The notes beneath the pieces were generated by a model. It was not told where the DNA came from and did no database searches. It saw only the letters and a list, made by a program, of their open reading frames with translations. DNA of 64,000 nt. It comes from Bog-756 sp049517675 (GTDB lineage Bacteria > Actinomycetota > Acidimicrobiia > Acidimicrobiales > RAAP-2). A program made the position numbers and the translations under genes. Shown here one piece after another: positions 29,949 to 38,797 of this stretch. Numbering within the stretch: the first letter of the stretch is position 1; the number at the start of each line of letters is the position of its first letter. The stretch lies in NCBI GenBank assembly GCA_049517675.1, contig JBEKRV010000015.1, forward strand, positions 5,095 through 69,094, written 5' to 3'.

Positions 29949-31091
29949 GTGGATACCGCGCTGCCCCCCGATGACGACCCGCGCCGTATCGAGCTCCGGT
30001 CGTGGTTCGAGGCCAATCCGACCCCGAGCGGTCGCCAGCTGGCCCGGCGCGGCCTGGTCGCCCCCCACTGGCCGGCCCCGTGGGGCCTCGGGGCCGACCC
30101 GACCCACCAGCTGCTGGTCGACGAGGAGCTGCGTCGCGCCGGGGTCCGGCGTCCGGACAACACCATCGGGATCGGTTGGGCCGGGCCCACCATCCTGCAT
30201 GCGGGCTCCGACGAGCAAAAGGAGCGCTACCTGCTGCCCCTCCTGGCCGGCGACGAGATCTGGTGCCAGCTCTTCAGCGAGCCGGGAGCCGGCTCCGACC
30301 TCGCGTCGCTCACCACCCGGGCGGAGCTCGACGGCGACGAGTGGGTGGTCCAGGGGCAGAAGGTGTGGACCAGCTACGCACACCGGGCCGAATTCGGGAT
30401 CCTCCTGGCCCGGACGGATCCCGATGCCCCGAAGCACCAGGGGATCTCGTACTTCATCTGCCCGATGGACCTTCCCGGGATCACGGTCCGCCCCCTGGTC
30501 GACATGACCGGGACCCACACGTTCAACGAGGTCTTCCTCGACGAGGTCCGCCTTCCCCGCTCCAACCTCGTCGGCGACCCCGGCCAGGGCTGGTCGTTGG
30601 CCAAGGTCACCCTGGCCAACGAGCGGGTGTCGCTGTCGGGGGCCGGTGCGCTCTGGGGCATGGGCCCGACGGCGGACGACCTGGTCGCCGCGGTCCGCGC
30701 CGGCGGGGGGACCGGCGACCCGCTCATGCGCCAGCGCCTCGCCGCGCTGTGGGCCGAGGGGGAGATCCTCCGCCTGCTGCGACTGCGGACGGTGTCGGCG
30801 GCGGTGGCCGGCGCCCCGCCGGGACCGGAGGCCTCGGTGCGCAAGGCGCTCGCCGACGAGCACGGACAGAACATCATGGCGCTGGCCCGCGACCTGGCCG
30901 GTGCCGCCGGGATGCTGTCGGACAGCGGGCCGACCCCGGGGACCCCCGGCGATCCGTCGTGGCCGGACGCCATCTGGTCCTACGGCTTCCTCTTCGCGCC
31001 GGCGCTGACCATCGGAGGGGGGACCTCGGAGGTCCAGCGCAACATCGTGGCGGAGCGGACCCTCGGACTGCCCCACGACCCGCAGGTGTGA
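29949..31091 (+). CDS. Acyl-CoA dehydrogenase
   Basis: This 380-residue flavoenzyme catalyses alpha,beta-dehydrogenation of an acyl-CoA. It has the FAD-binding segment CQLFSEPGAGSDLASL and the central beta-domain motif KVWTSYAHRAEFGILLARTD. The C-terminal helical domain carries IGGGTSEVQRNIVAERTLGLP. The GTG start comes from the -10 hexamer and from agreement with the family length. The reading frame is open far upstream, but only in antisense to the synthetase gene. Chain-length specificity cannot be told. Confidence 0.92.
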   Translation: MDTALPPDDDPRRIELRSWFEANPTPSGRQLARRGLVAPHWPAPWGLGADPTHQLLVDEELRRAGVRRPDNTIGIGWAGPTILHAGSDEQKERYLLPLLAGDEIWCQLFSEPGAGSDLASLTTRAELDGDEWVVQGQKVWTSYAHRAEFGILLARTDPDAPKHQGISYFICPMDLPGITVRPLVDMTGTHTFNEVFLDEVRLPRSNLVGDPGQGWSLAKVTLANERVSLSGAGALWGMGPTADDLVAAVRAGGGTGDPLMRQRLAALWAEGEILRLLRLRTVSAAVAGAPPGPEASVRKALADEHGQNIMALARDLAGAAGMLSDSGPTPGTPGDPSWPDAIWSYGFLFAPALTIGGGTSEVQRNIVAERTLGLPHDPQV

Positions 31092-31101
31092 TCCGGCGTG
31101 C

Positions 31102-31578
31102 TCAGCCGACCAACGGGCCCGCGTCCTCGTAGCCCTGGCGCACCCCACGGCCGGCGTTCCGGGTGAGCTGTTCGGGCTCGTAGAGCATCCAGTAGGCGTT
31201 CCGGGCGTGCTTCCGGGCCCGGTTGACGCAGACGACCGCCAGCTTGGCAGGGTCGTCCTCCTCCGTCTCGTGGACGAACACCTCGAGGATGTGGGTGGAG
31301 GTCATCAGCTGGGCCAGCATGATCCCCTGGGACGCCTCGTGGGCGCAGACCTGGTCGATCTCGGCCCTGCCGGGCATGCCGAGGGCGACCACGATCCGGC
31401 AGCCCTCCTGTTCGATGAGGCGCTTGCAGGCCACACCGAGGTCCTTGAACCCGGGGACGGTGCGCCGGAGCACCTCGAAGGTGGTCCCGAAGCCGGGGCA
31501 GTCCTCGAGCTCGGCGATCGCCTCCGCCCCCATGTCGTAGCGGGCGAACATGGTGTCGACGACCCCGATCCGATCCAT
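31102..31578 (-). CDS. ribC: Archaeal-type riboflavin synthase (RibC)
   Basis: This 158-residue protein reads GIVDTMFARYDM, VPGFKDLGVACKRL, EGCRIVVALGMPGRAE, then CAHEASQGIMLAQLM, EVFVHE, and ends GRGVRQGYEDAGP. This is the pattern I recall for methanogen riboflavin synthase, the pentameric archaeal enzyme related to lumazine synthase, which dismutates two 6,7-dimethyl-8-ribityllumazine to riboflavin. Bacteria normally use the unrelated trimeric RibE/RibC. It sits alone, divergent from bioA, with TAGAGT 6 nt before its ATG. Codon use looks like that of the neighbours, so any transfer is old. Confidence 0.88.
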   Translation of the reverse strand: MDRIGVVDTMFARYDMGAEAIAELEDCPGFGTTFEVLRRTVPGFKDLGVACKRLIEQEGCRIVVALGMPGRAEIDQVCAHEASQGIMLAQLMTSTHILEVFVHETEEDDPAKLAVVCVNRARKHARNAYWMLYEPEQLTRNAGRGVRQGYEDAGPLVG

Positions 31579-31584
31579 CGGTCC

Positions 31585-31590
31585 ACTCTA
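31585..31590 (-). promoter_or_regulatory. -10 element (TAGAGT) of leaderless riboflavin synthase gene
   Basis: On the minus strand TAGAGT is followed by six bases and the ATG at 31578, with no ribosome site. Confidence 0.5.
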
Positions 31591-31675
31591 CCGGCCACCC
31601 TCCGCGACGACGCCCCGACAGGGCGGTACGGCCCGGTTCGCCCGGCGCCCCCCGGGTGGGCAAGACTCGTTCCCG

Positions 31676-33007
31676 ATGAGTGCCGATCCCCCGTCCGTGG
31701 ACGCCGTCGACCCCTGGGTGGCCAGGGACGCCGCCGTGGTGTGGCACGGGTTCACCCAGATGGCCGCCTATCCGGGGAACACGCCGGTCACCGTCGAGCG
31801 GGCCGAGGGGCGGGAGCTCATCGACGTCCACGGCAACCGCTACTTCGACGCCATCTCCTCGCTGTGGGTGACCACCCTCGGCCACCGGGTGCCCGAGCTC
31901 GACGCAGCCGTCGCCGATCAACTGGGGCGTGTGGCCCACGCCACCCTCCTCGGGAACGGCAGCCGGGCCGTCATCGAGTTCGCCGAGGCGCTGGCCGCGG
32001 TGGTCCCGGTGGACGGGGCGCACATCGCGTTCGCATCCGACGGCGCCGTCGCGGTGGAGCAGGCCCTCAAGATCGCGTTCCAGTACTGGGTCAACCGCTC
32101 GGAGCCGGGACACACCGGGTTCCTGGCCCTTTCCGACGCGTACCACGGGGACACCGTCGGGGCCCTCTCCGTCGGCGGCGGCGGGTTCGGGACCACCGTC
32201 TTCGACCCGCTCCGGTTCCCGGTGGTGCGCACACCGGGGTACGCCACCGCGGACTGGGCGGCCAAGGCGGTGGCGGCCGTGGGTGCCCACGCCGACTCGC
32301 TGGCCGCCATGATCATCGAACCCCTGGTGCAGGGCGCCTCGGGCATCCTGGTGGCCGATCCGGCCGACCTGGCCCTGGTCGGGCGGGCCTGCCGGGAGCA
32401 CGGGGTCCTGCTGATCTGCGACGAGGTGGCGACCGGGTTCGGGCGCACGGGGCGCCTCTTCGCCTCCGAGTGGGCCGGTCCCGAATTCCGTCCCGACATC
32501 ATGTGCCTGGGCAAGGGGATCAGCGGCGGGTACCTTCCGCTGTCGGCCACCGTCGCCTCGGAGCGGGTGTTCGGGGCGTTCGACGGCGAGGACCTCGGGA
32601 CCACGACCTTCTACCACGGCCACTCCTACGGGGGGAACGCACTGGCCTGCGCGGTGGCCCTCCGCCACCTGCAGCTGCTGGGTGAGTGGGAGGTCCTCGA
32701 CCACGTGGCCGCGGTGTCCGACCACCTGGAGGGTCGCCTGGCCGATTCGATCGCCGGACTCGACGGGGTGGCAGCAGTACGCCAGCGGGGGCTCATGGTC
32801 GGTGTCGAGCTGGCCCCACCCGTCGGGGCGACCCGCTGGGGACGGCGGGTCTGCGCCGCAGCCGTCCGACGGGGCGTGCTGCTCCGTCCCCTCGGTGACG
32901 TGGTCGTCATCATGCCGCCGCTGACCAGTACCTCCGGCGAGTTGGACCGGGTGGTCGACGTGCTGGCCGAGTGCATCGGCGAGGTGTGGACCGAGGACGC
33001 GCCGTGA
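31676..33007 (+). CDS. bioA: Adenosylmethionine-8-amino-7-oxononanoate aminotransferase
   Basis: This 443-residue class III PLP aminotransferase converts KAPA to DAPA using S-adenosylmethionine as amino donor. It shows ISSLWVTTLGH, DAYHGDTVGALS, the PLP Asp in LLICDEVATGFGRTG and the Schiff-base Lys280 in CLGKGISGGYLP, followed by TTTFYHGHSYGGN. These features distinguish BioA from other omega-aminotransferases. The ATG start gives a normal N-terminus. It overlaps bioF by 4 nt and leads the bioA-bioF-bioD operon. Confidence 0.94.
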   Translation: MSADPPSVDAVDPWVARDAAVVWHGFTQMAAYPGNTPVTVERAEGRELIDVHGNRYFDAISSLWVTTLGHRVPELDAAVADQLGRVAHATLLGNGSRAVIEFAEALAAVVPVDGAHIAFASDGAVAVEQALKIAFQYWVNRSEPGHTGFLALSDAYHGDTVGALSVGGGGFGTTVFDPLRFPVVRTPGYATADWAAKAVAAVGAHADSLAAMIIEPLVQGASGILVADPADLALVGRACREHGVLLICDEVATGFGRTGRLFASEWAGPEFRPDIMCLGKGISGGYLPLSATVASERVFGAFDGEDLGTTTFYHGHSYGGNALACAVALRHLQLLGEWEVLDHVAAVSDHLEGRLADSIAGLDGVAAVRQRGLMVGVELAPPVGATRWGRRVCAAAVRRGVLLRPLGDVVVIMPPLTSTSGELDRVVDVLAECIGEVWTEDAP

Positions 33008-34194
33008 CCGAAGGCGGTGCGACGGCATGGGAGTCGTGGGTCGACGACGCGTGCACGAGGGTGGCGACGGCCGGACGGTGGCGGGCCCCGCGGATGTTCG
33101 ACGCCCGGGGCCACGACGGACTGCTCGGCCCCGACCCGAGCCCCGCCCGGACGGTGGTCTCCTTCGCCTCCAACGACTACCTGGGCCTGGCCACCCACCC
33201 GGCCGTGGTCGCCGCGGCCCACGATGCTCTCGACCGCTGGGGCGCCGGATCGGGAGCGTCGCGGCTGGTGACCGGGTCCCGTCCGGTGCACCACGACCTC
33301 GAGGCGGCCCTGGCCGAGTGGAAGGGCGCCGAGGCGGCTGTCGTCCTCCCTACCGGTTTCGCGGCCAACCTGTCGGTGCTGTCGGTCTTCGCCTCGGACG
33401 GGGCGGTCGTCCACTCCGACGAGCTCAACCACGCGTCGATCATCGACGGGTGCCGCCTCGCCCGGGCAGAAGTCAGGATCTACCCGCACGGCGACCTCGA
33501 TCGGCTGGACGCCTCGCTGGCCTCGGTGGCCGGACGGTCGATCGTGGTGTCGGACACCGTGTTCTCCATGGACGGGGACATCGCCGACCTCGACGGACTG
33601 GTGGCGGTGGCCCGACGGCACGGGGCGTTGCTCGTCCTCGACGAGGCCCACGCCGTCCTCGGGCCCGACCTCGGGTGTGTGCCCGGGGTCGACGTGCTGC
33701 GGGTGGGGACCCTGTCCAAGACCCTCGGCTCCCTCGGCGGGTTCGTGGCCGGCCCCCGACGGTTCGTCGACCTCCTCGTCAACCGGGCCCGGCCCTACAT
33801 CTTCACGACCGCCCCGACGCCGTCGGACGCCGGTGCGGCCCTGGCCGCCGTCGGCGTCCTGCGCTCGGCCGAAGGTGCCGAACTGCGTGACCGGCTCGGC
33901 CGACTCGTGGATCGGGTCGCCGACGGGATCGGTGCGCACGCCCACCCGTCGCCGATCGTCCCGATGGTGATCGGGCCGGAGGACGACGCGGTCGCCGCTT
34001 CGGCCGCGCTCCTCGAGCAGGGCCTGTGGGTCCCGGCCATCCGTCCCCCGACCGTCCCCGCGGGCACCTCGAGGCTGCGGGTCACGCTCTCGGCCACCCA
34101 CACCGACGAACAGGTGGGCCGACTGGTCTCGGCCCTCGCAGGCCTTCCCGGCGCCGCGTCCCGACGCGCCAGGGGCGTGGGCAGTGCGGCCTGA
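33004..34194 (+). CDS. bioF: 8-amino-7-oxononanoate synthase
   Basis: This 396-residue alpha-oxoamine synthase condenses pimeloyl thioester with alanine. Key segments are FASNDYLGLATHP, GSGASRLVTGSRPVHHDLE, the PLP ring-stacking HSDELNHASIIDG, VLDEAHAVLG, and the Lys239-bearing GTLSKTLGSLGG. The GTG start overlaps the bioA stop (GTGA). bioD begins 11 nt before its end. Operon order fits a dedicated biotin function rather than another aminoketone synthase. Confidence 0.94.
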   Translation: MTEGGATAWESWVDDACTRVATAGRWRAPRMFDARGHDGLLGPDPSPARTVVSFASNDYLGLATHPAVVAAAHDALDRWGAGSGASRLVTGSRPVHHDLEAALAEWKGAEAAVVLPTGFAANLSVLSVFASDGAVVHSDELNHASIIDGCRLARAEVRIYPHGDLDRLDASLASVAGRSIVVSDTVFSMDGDIADLDGLVAVARRHGALLVLDEAHAVLGPDLGCVPGVDVLRVGTLSKTLGSLGGFVAGPRRFVDLLVNRARPYIFTTAPTPSDAGAALAAVGVLRSAEGAELRDRLGRLVDRVADGIGAHAHPSPIVPMVIGPEDDAVAASAALLEQGLWVPAIRPPTVPAGTSRLRVTLSATHTDEQVGRLVSALAGLPGAASRRARGVGSAA

Positions 34195-34864
34195 GCGGGT
34201 GGTGCTGGTGTGCGGCACCGGGACCGAGGTCGGAAAGACCTGGGTGGCCGCCCGGCTGCTCGCCGAGCTGCGCGGGCGCGGGCTCGCGGTGGCGGCCCGC
34301 AAGCCCGCCCAGTCGTTCGACATCGACACCCGAGGGGCCAGCCTGGGCGGCGCCACGGATGCGGAGGTCCTGGGGGCCGCCACCGGTGAGCCCCCGGGCA
34401 CGGTCTGCCACGCCTCGCGCTCGTACCACCGGGCCATGGCCCCACCGATCGCCGCCGCGGTCCTCGGCCTGCCGGCCTTCAGCGTCGCCGATCTCGTGGG
34501 GGAGCTGTGCTGGCCGACCGACGGGGCCGACGTCGGCCTGGTGGAGACGGCGGGAGGGGTGCGCTCCCCCCAGGCCGACGATGGTGACGTGTGCGACATG
34601 ATCGGGGCGGTGGGGCCCGACGTGGTCGTCCTGGTGGCGGACGCCGGACTCGGGACGATCAACAACACCCGACTGTCGATGGGTGCTCTGGCCACCGCGC
34701 CCGGTGGCCCCGACCTCGCGGTCGTGGTCGTCCTGAACCGCTACGACGGGCACCACGAGATCCACCTTCGCAACCGCGCCTGGCTGACCGAACGGGACCG
34801 CTACCGGGTCGTGACGCTGCCCGGCGAGGAGCCCGCCCTGGCGGACCTGGTGGCGGGCGCCTGA
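34184..34864 (+). CDS. bioD: Dethiobiotin synthetase
   Basis: This 226-residue ATP-dependent carboxylase closes the ureido ring of dethiobiotin. It has the P-loop GTGTEVGKT (11-19), ARKPAQSFD for substrate binding and VETAGGVRSP. It overlaps bioF by 11 nt using a GTG start. Biotin synthase, the last step, is encoded 14 kb away on the other strand. Confidence 0.94.
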   Translation: MRPERVVLVCGTGTEVGKTWVAARLLAELRGRGLAVAARKPAQSFDIDTRGASLGGATDAEVLGAATGEPPGTVCHASRSYHRAMAPPIAAAVLGLPAFSVADLVGELCWPTDGADVGLVETAGGVRSPQADDGDVCDMIGAVGPDVVVLVADAGLGTINNTRLSMGALATAPGGPDLAVVVVLNRYDGHHEIHLRNRAWLTERDRYRVVTLPGEEPALADLVAGA

Positions 34865-34918
34865 TCCCACCCCGGGCGTGTCCGCCGGTCGCCGTGGCCG
34901 ACGGGCGGGGTCGTCGGC

Positions 34919-35794
34919 TCAGCCGCCCATGCCCGACGCCGCCACCACCTGGCGCGACCAGGGTCGGGCCAGGCCCCGGAGGGTGTCGCACCCGTCCTCG
35001 CCGATGGCCTCGTAGGGGGCGACCGAGAGCCGGTCGGTGGCCTCCTCGATGGCCTGGCGCACGGCGGCGCCCTCCTCGCTGAGCACCAGGTGCTCGGCCG
35101 ACCCCGCGGGCCGGACCCAACGGCGCTCGCGCAGTCGTTCGGTGGCCGAGGCCCACTCCTCGTCGGTCCAGCCACGGGTGGAACGCAGGAAGCTGACCGG
35201 GAGCTCCCCGGTGGCCTCGTGCATCACCAGTGCCTCGAGACCGTCGAGACCGTGCTCGAGGAGCAGGGCGATGTGGCCGTCACCCCGGAACTCCCGGAGC
35301 AGGGTCTGGGCGTGCCACAGCACCTCGAGCGGCTCCTCGGGCCAGTCCAGGCCGGCGTGGCCGGCGAAGAGCGGTCGACCCTCCATGTGCTCGCAGGCAC
35401 GCAGCGCGGCTCGCCGGGCCAGCCCGGCCGCGGTGGCCAGCTCGGGCGAACCGGACGCGGCGCCGAGCATCCGGCGCAGCGCCGACCCGGCGGCGGCGGT
35501 GCGGGCCGCCAGCACCGCCGCAGGGGTCGTGGCCTCCCACACCCCTTCCATCGACCGGTGCACGAGGGACGGTTGGAAGTTGTAGAACGTGGCGACCACG
35601 GTCCCGGCGGACACCGCGCCCATGGGCGCCGAGCGGGAGGCGAAGTAGCCGGCCTGTCCCACCAGGCCGAGCGCACGGTAGGACGCATCGGACTCGGGGG
35701 CGAAGTAGACCATGCCGTGCAGCGGCTCGACGGTCCGCCAGGTCTTCCTGGCGGTGACCGGCGAGACGGGGGACGGGGACGGGTCGGGGGTCAT
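34919..35794 (-). CDS. SCO6745-like conserved actinobacterial protein
   Basis: This 291-residue, largely helical protein resembles the family named after Streptomyces SCO6745. It has WRTVEPLHGMVYFAPE near the start, a Gly/Ala-rich helical middle, GLDWPEEPLEVLWHAQTLLREFRGDGHIALLLEHGLDGLEALV, and a C-terminal helix-turn-helix-like part (GWTDEEWASATERLRERRWV). No enzyme motif is recognisable. The ATG is chosen because TACCGT (35800-35805, minus strand) lies 5 nt upstream. It is divergent from the NfeD-like gene. Confidence 0.75.
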   Translation of the reverse strand: MTPDPSPSPVSPVTARKTWRTVEPLHGMVYFAPESDASYRALGLVGQAGYFASRSAPMGAVSAGTVVATFYNFQPSLVHRSMEGVWEATTPAAVLAARTAAAGSALRRMLGAASGSPELATAAGLARRAALRACEHMEGRPLFAGHAGLDWPEEPLEVLWHAQTLLREFRGDGHIALLLEHGLDGLEALVMHEATGELPVSFLRSTRGWTDEEWASATERLRERRWVRPAGSAEHLVLSEEGAAVRQAIEEATDRLSVAPYEAIGEDGCDTLRGLARPWSRQVVAASGMGG

Positions 35795-35894
35795 GGACCA
35801 CGGTATCCGCCGCCGGTCGGTCCACGGGCGTGGAGGGCCTTCCAGGGCGTCCACCGGATCGGGCCCGGGGGACGGGCACCGAAGAGCGGTCCCG

Positions 35895-35900
35895 TATAGT
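35895..35900 (+). promoter_or_regulatory. -10 element (TATAGT) for the NfeD-like gene
   Basis: TATAGT is a five-of-six consensus match giving an untranslated leader of about 88 nt that carries a CAGGAG ribosome site. No clear -35 element is seen. Confidence 0.45.
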
Positions 35901-35994
35901 GCAGTGGAGTGGTCGAGACGCCGACGTCCCCGGGAGACGCAGGTCCGTCGGGTCCCAGACCAGGTGAACGTAGAGCAGGAATCAGGAGTCGGCG

Positions 35995-36207
35995 ATGTTG
36001 AACGGTGTCCCTGGCATGGTGGGCGAGACCGCGGTGGTCACCAAGGAGCTGTCGGCGACACATTCGCCCGGGTCGGTCCTGGCCCGAGGCGAGGAGTGGT
36101 TCGCCAGGCCGCTGTTCCCGGGGACGGTCATCGCCCCCGGGACGACCGTGGTGGTGGCCGACGTCGAGCGGGGGCTGCTCGTCTGCTACCCGGCGAACGA
36201 CTCCTGA
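35995..36207 (+). CDS. Stand-alone NfeD C-terminal-like OB-fold protein
   Basis: This 70-residue protein begins with an ATG after CAGGAG. The sequence GETAVVTKELSATHSPGSVLARGEEWFAR and FPGTVIAPGTTVVVADVERGLLVCYP matches the soluble OB-like domain at the end of NfeD proteins, which normally follows a membrane part. NfeD domains work beside SPFH/stomatin proteins, and an SPFH gene lies 160 nt downstream on the same strand. The membrane part and protease domain of full NfeD are missing here, so this is probably a minimal partner. Confidence 0.75.
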   Translation: MLNGVPGMVGETAVVTKELSATHSPGSVLARGEEWFARPLFPGTVIAPGTTVVVADVERGLLVCYPANDS

Positions 36208-36366
36208 CGGGACACCTGGCCGGTCCGACGAGGCTGGCGGGCGACCGGGACCGGGCCTCCACGGAGTCGGGACGGGGCGCCCGGGTGAGGCGGCGGGGCG
36301 GCAGCCGGAACGACGCCGCATATCGGTGGCCGGCGGTGCCTAAGGTGTGACCGGGAGGTGGTCGCG

Positions 36367-37356
36367 ATGATCATCGGTTCGGTGGGGTTCGACGTCGGCG
36401 TGGCGGTGGTGGGCTTCTTCGTCTTCGCCTTCATCGTCCTCTTCTTCAAGTCGTCCTTCAAGGTCGTCCAGCAGGGTTGCGTCGGTGTGGTCAAGCGGTT
36501 CGGCGAGTTCAGGACCATCAAGCAACCGGGGCTCCACGTACTGATGCCCATGGCCGACCGGATGGACAAGGTGGACATCCGGGAGTTCCCCCGCACCGGT
36601 GACCAGCAGGCCGTGATCACCAAGGACAACGTGTCCCTGTGGGTGAGTGCCACGATCTTCTGCCAGGTGACCGATGTGAAGCTCGCCCTCTTCGAGGTGA
36701 ACGACTTCGGCCTGGCCATCGACCAGATGGCCCGGACCGCGCTGCGTGCCGTGTTCGGGGAGCTCACCCTCGACGAGTCGCTGTCGGAGCGCGAGACGAT
36801 CAATTCGAAGATGCAGGACCACATGGCCGAAGCCACCCTCAAGTGGGGGGTCCGCCTCAACCGGATCGAGATCCTGGACATCACCCCGCCGACCAACGTC
36901 CTCCAGGCCATGTCCGAACAGAAGGAGGCCGAGCAGCACAAGCGGGCGGCGATCCTGAAGTCCGAAGGCGAGCAGCAGGCGGCCATCAACAGTGCCCAGG
37001 GCCGCAAGCAGGCCAACGTGCTCGAGGCCGAGGGTCAGAAGCAGGCGTCGATCCTTGCCGCCGAGGCCCAGAAGCAGGTCCTCGAGCTGCGTGCCGACGG
37101 TGAGAAGCGGGCGGCACAGCTCCGGGGCGAGGGCGAGGCGGCGGCGCTCAATGCCATCGACATGGTGGGGATCAAGCCGAACACGCTGGCCGTCATGCAG
37201 TTGCGGGCGCTCCAGGCGGTGGCCACCTCACCCAACGCCAAGGTCGTCGTCCCCTACGAGGCGGCCGGCCTGGTGGGTGCGGCCTCGGTGCTGGTGGACG
37301 CCATGAAGGATGCCGGGGCCGTCCCGGACGCGGCGCCGGGTGCTCCGCCGAAGTAG
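36367..37356 (+). CDS. SPFH / band 7 (stomatin-like) membrane protein
   Basis: This 329-residue protein has one N-terminal transmembrane helix (about 8-28). A band 7 domain follows (VVQQGCVGVVKRFGEF to NRIEILDITPP), then a long Ala/Glu/Lys/Gln-rich coiled coil (KEAEQHKRAAILKSEGEQQAAI and onward) and a short C-terminal tail. Such proteins oligomerise at the membrane in functional microdomains. The ATG at 36367 is chosen over an in-frame GTG three codons earlier because GGGAGG lies 8 nt upstream. TAAGGT at 36341-36346 is a possible -10. Confidence 0.9.
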   Translation: MIIGSVGFDVGVAVVGFFVFAFIVLFFKSSFKVVQQGCVGVVKRFGEFRTIKQPGLHVLMPMADRMDKVDIREFPRTGDQQAVITKDNVSLWVSATIFCQVTDVKLALFEVNDFGLAIDQMARTALRAVFGELTLDESLSERETINSKMQDHMAEATLKWGVRLNRIEILDITPPTNVLQAMSEQKEAEQHKRAAILKSEGEQQAAINSAQGRKQANVLEAEGQKQASILAAEAQKQVLELRADGEKRAAQLRGEGEAAALNAIDMVGIKPNTLAVMQLRALQAVATSPNAKVVVPYEAAGLVGAASVLVDAMKDAGAVPDAAPGAPPK

Positions 37357-37730
37357 GCCCGTCGGTCCGTGGCCGGATCCGGCACGGGCGTCCGTCGCAC
37401 CCCGTGTTTCGGTACCGGAGCCGGGAACCACCGCATAGGATCGTCGGGAACGGCGAGGTCTTCCCTGCACGCTCGAGATGCCGCCCGGACTCTCGGGGCC
37501 TGTGGGCTCGGGAGAGAGCATGGTTCCTTCGAGTGGAGAGTTCGGTGCGCCCCCTGCGTCGGCCTCCGACGGCGCCGTCGCCGGTCCGGCCGAAGCAGCC
37601 GCGAGGAGCGCCGACGCCGACGGACGGGCCCATCGGGCGCCGGAGCCCCCGGGGGGTGACCTGGTGGCTCAGCCGATCCGGGCGCGGGCCGGGTGCGGGC
37701 CACCCTGTGGCTGACGACGCCGGCCGTGCG
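37357..37730 (+). other. Intergenic region upstream of the response regulator
   Basis: The 374-nt gap holds a possible -10 element TAGGAT at 37436-37441. A short ATG frame at 37520-37714 follows a GAGAGA tract, but its third-position GC content is lower than in the real genes around, so I do not call it. No hairpin terminator after the SPFH gene is obvious. Confidence 0.4.
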
Positions 37731-38369
37731 GTGAAGGTGCTCGTGGTGGACGACCACGAGATGTTCTCGCAGAGTCTCGCCCGGCTCCTCTCGATCGAAG
37801 ACGACATCACCGTCGTCGGGACGGCGACCACAGGGCCGATCGCACTCGAGATGGTGGCGGAGCTCCATCCGCACGTCGTGCTGGTCGACTATCAACTACC
37901 CGGTCAGAACGGCGTCTCCGTGGTGGCCGAGATCAAGCGACTGCATCCCCAGGTGATGGCCGTCATGGTCACCGGGCTGTCCGACGAACGGATCCTGCGC
38001 GCCGCGGTCGAAGCCGGATGCTCCGGCTTTCTCACCAAGGACCAGACGGCGGACAGCGTCGCGGACGCGGTACGTTCGGCGGCGGCCGGCGAAGCGGTCA
38101 TCTCGCCGTCACTGCTCGGCCGCCTGCTGCCCACGCTCGGTCGCGGCAACCGCGACCTCGGGTACGACCTCACCGAGCGTGAGCGGGAGGTACTGGTCCT
38201 GCTGTCGAACGGCCTGAGCAACAAGGCCATCGCCACCGAACTGCACCTGAGCGTCAACACCATACGGAATTACGTGCAGTCGATCCTCACCAAGCTGAAC
38301 GTGCACTCGAAGCTGGAAGCGGTGTCGACCGGCGTCAAGGCCGGGATCATCGACTACCCGTCGTCCTGA
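37731..38369 (+). CDS. LuxR/NarL-family response regulator
   Basis: This 212-residue regulator has a receiver domain with acidic VVDDHE, phospho-acceptor Asp in VLVDYQLPG, Thr in VTGLSD and Lys in FLTKDQ. The C-terminal LuxR helix-turn-helix reads LTEREREVLVLLSNGLSNKAIATELHLSVNTIRNYVQSILTKLNVHSK. The GTG start directly precedes the first receiver strand; an in-frame GTG at 37707 is an alternative. No histidine kinase is in the window, so it is an orphan. It ends 16 nt inside the convergent small gene. Confidence 0.9.
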   Translation: MKVLVVDDHEMFSQSLARLLSIEDDITVVGTATTGPIALEMVAELHPHVVLVDYQLPGQNGVSVVAEIKRLHPQVMAVMVTGLSDERILRAAVEAGCSGFLTKDQTADSVADAVRSAAAGEAVISPSLLGRLLPTLGRGNRDLGYDLTEREREVLVLLSNGLSNKAIATELHLSVNTIRNYVQSILTKLNVHSKLEAVSTGVKAGIIDYPSS

Positions 38370-38797
38370 TCGCTCGAGGAGACCGCCTTCGACATCAGGG
38401 TCAGGAGGACGTAGAGGGTCGACCGATTCCGCTCGGGCGTACCCCCCGTCGTCGATCCGTCGAGGGCAAGCATGCAGCTGTCGTCCAGCTGCCGGATGAC
38501 GAAGCGTCCGTGGAACCGGCTGAAGACCCCGTCGTCACTGTGGGGCCACCAGATGAACGGCACGGAGATCTCGGGGCCGGCCTCCGCCGTCGGTCCGAGG
38601 CGGTACCAGGGCACGGCCGTCGAGCCGTTGCCGCCACGCGTGGCCGCGCCCGGCAGCAGCGACAGCTGGAGGAAGGAGCGCAGCCAGGTGGCCGGTCGAT
38701 GCTCCAGCAGGCCGACCACGGTTGCCGCCCCGGTGTCCGCCCGCTCTTCGATCCGGATGGTGTCGATGACCCTCGACCTTTCTGGCAGCTGTTGCAC
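38354..38797 (-). CDS. Hypothetical protein
   Basis: This open frame encodes 147 residues from a GTG just after AGGATGG. The sequence has a mixed alpha/beta look (VIDTIRIEERADTGAATVVGLL, ISVPFIWWPHSDDGVFSRFHGRFVIRQLDDS) with a hydrophobic core, more like a true protein than antisense noise. I do not recognise a family. Its 3' end overlaps the convergent response regulator by 16 nt, and its upstream region faces the c-di-GMP gene. Confidence 0.55.
   Translation of the reverse strand: MQQLPERSRVIDTIRIEERADTGAATVVGLLEHRPATWLRSFLQLSLLPGAATRGGNGSTAVPWYRLGPTAEAGPEISVPFIWWPHSDDGVFSRFHGRFVIRQLDDSCMLALDGSTTGGTPERNRSTLYVLLTLMSKAVSSSDQDDG

Noticed and set aside
37520..37714. Short open frame between the SPFH gene and the response regulator
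   Set aside because: It has a purine tract before its ATG, but third-position GC is clearly lower than in the neighbouring genes and the residue composition is low-complexity Ala/Pro/Gly.
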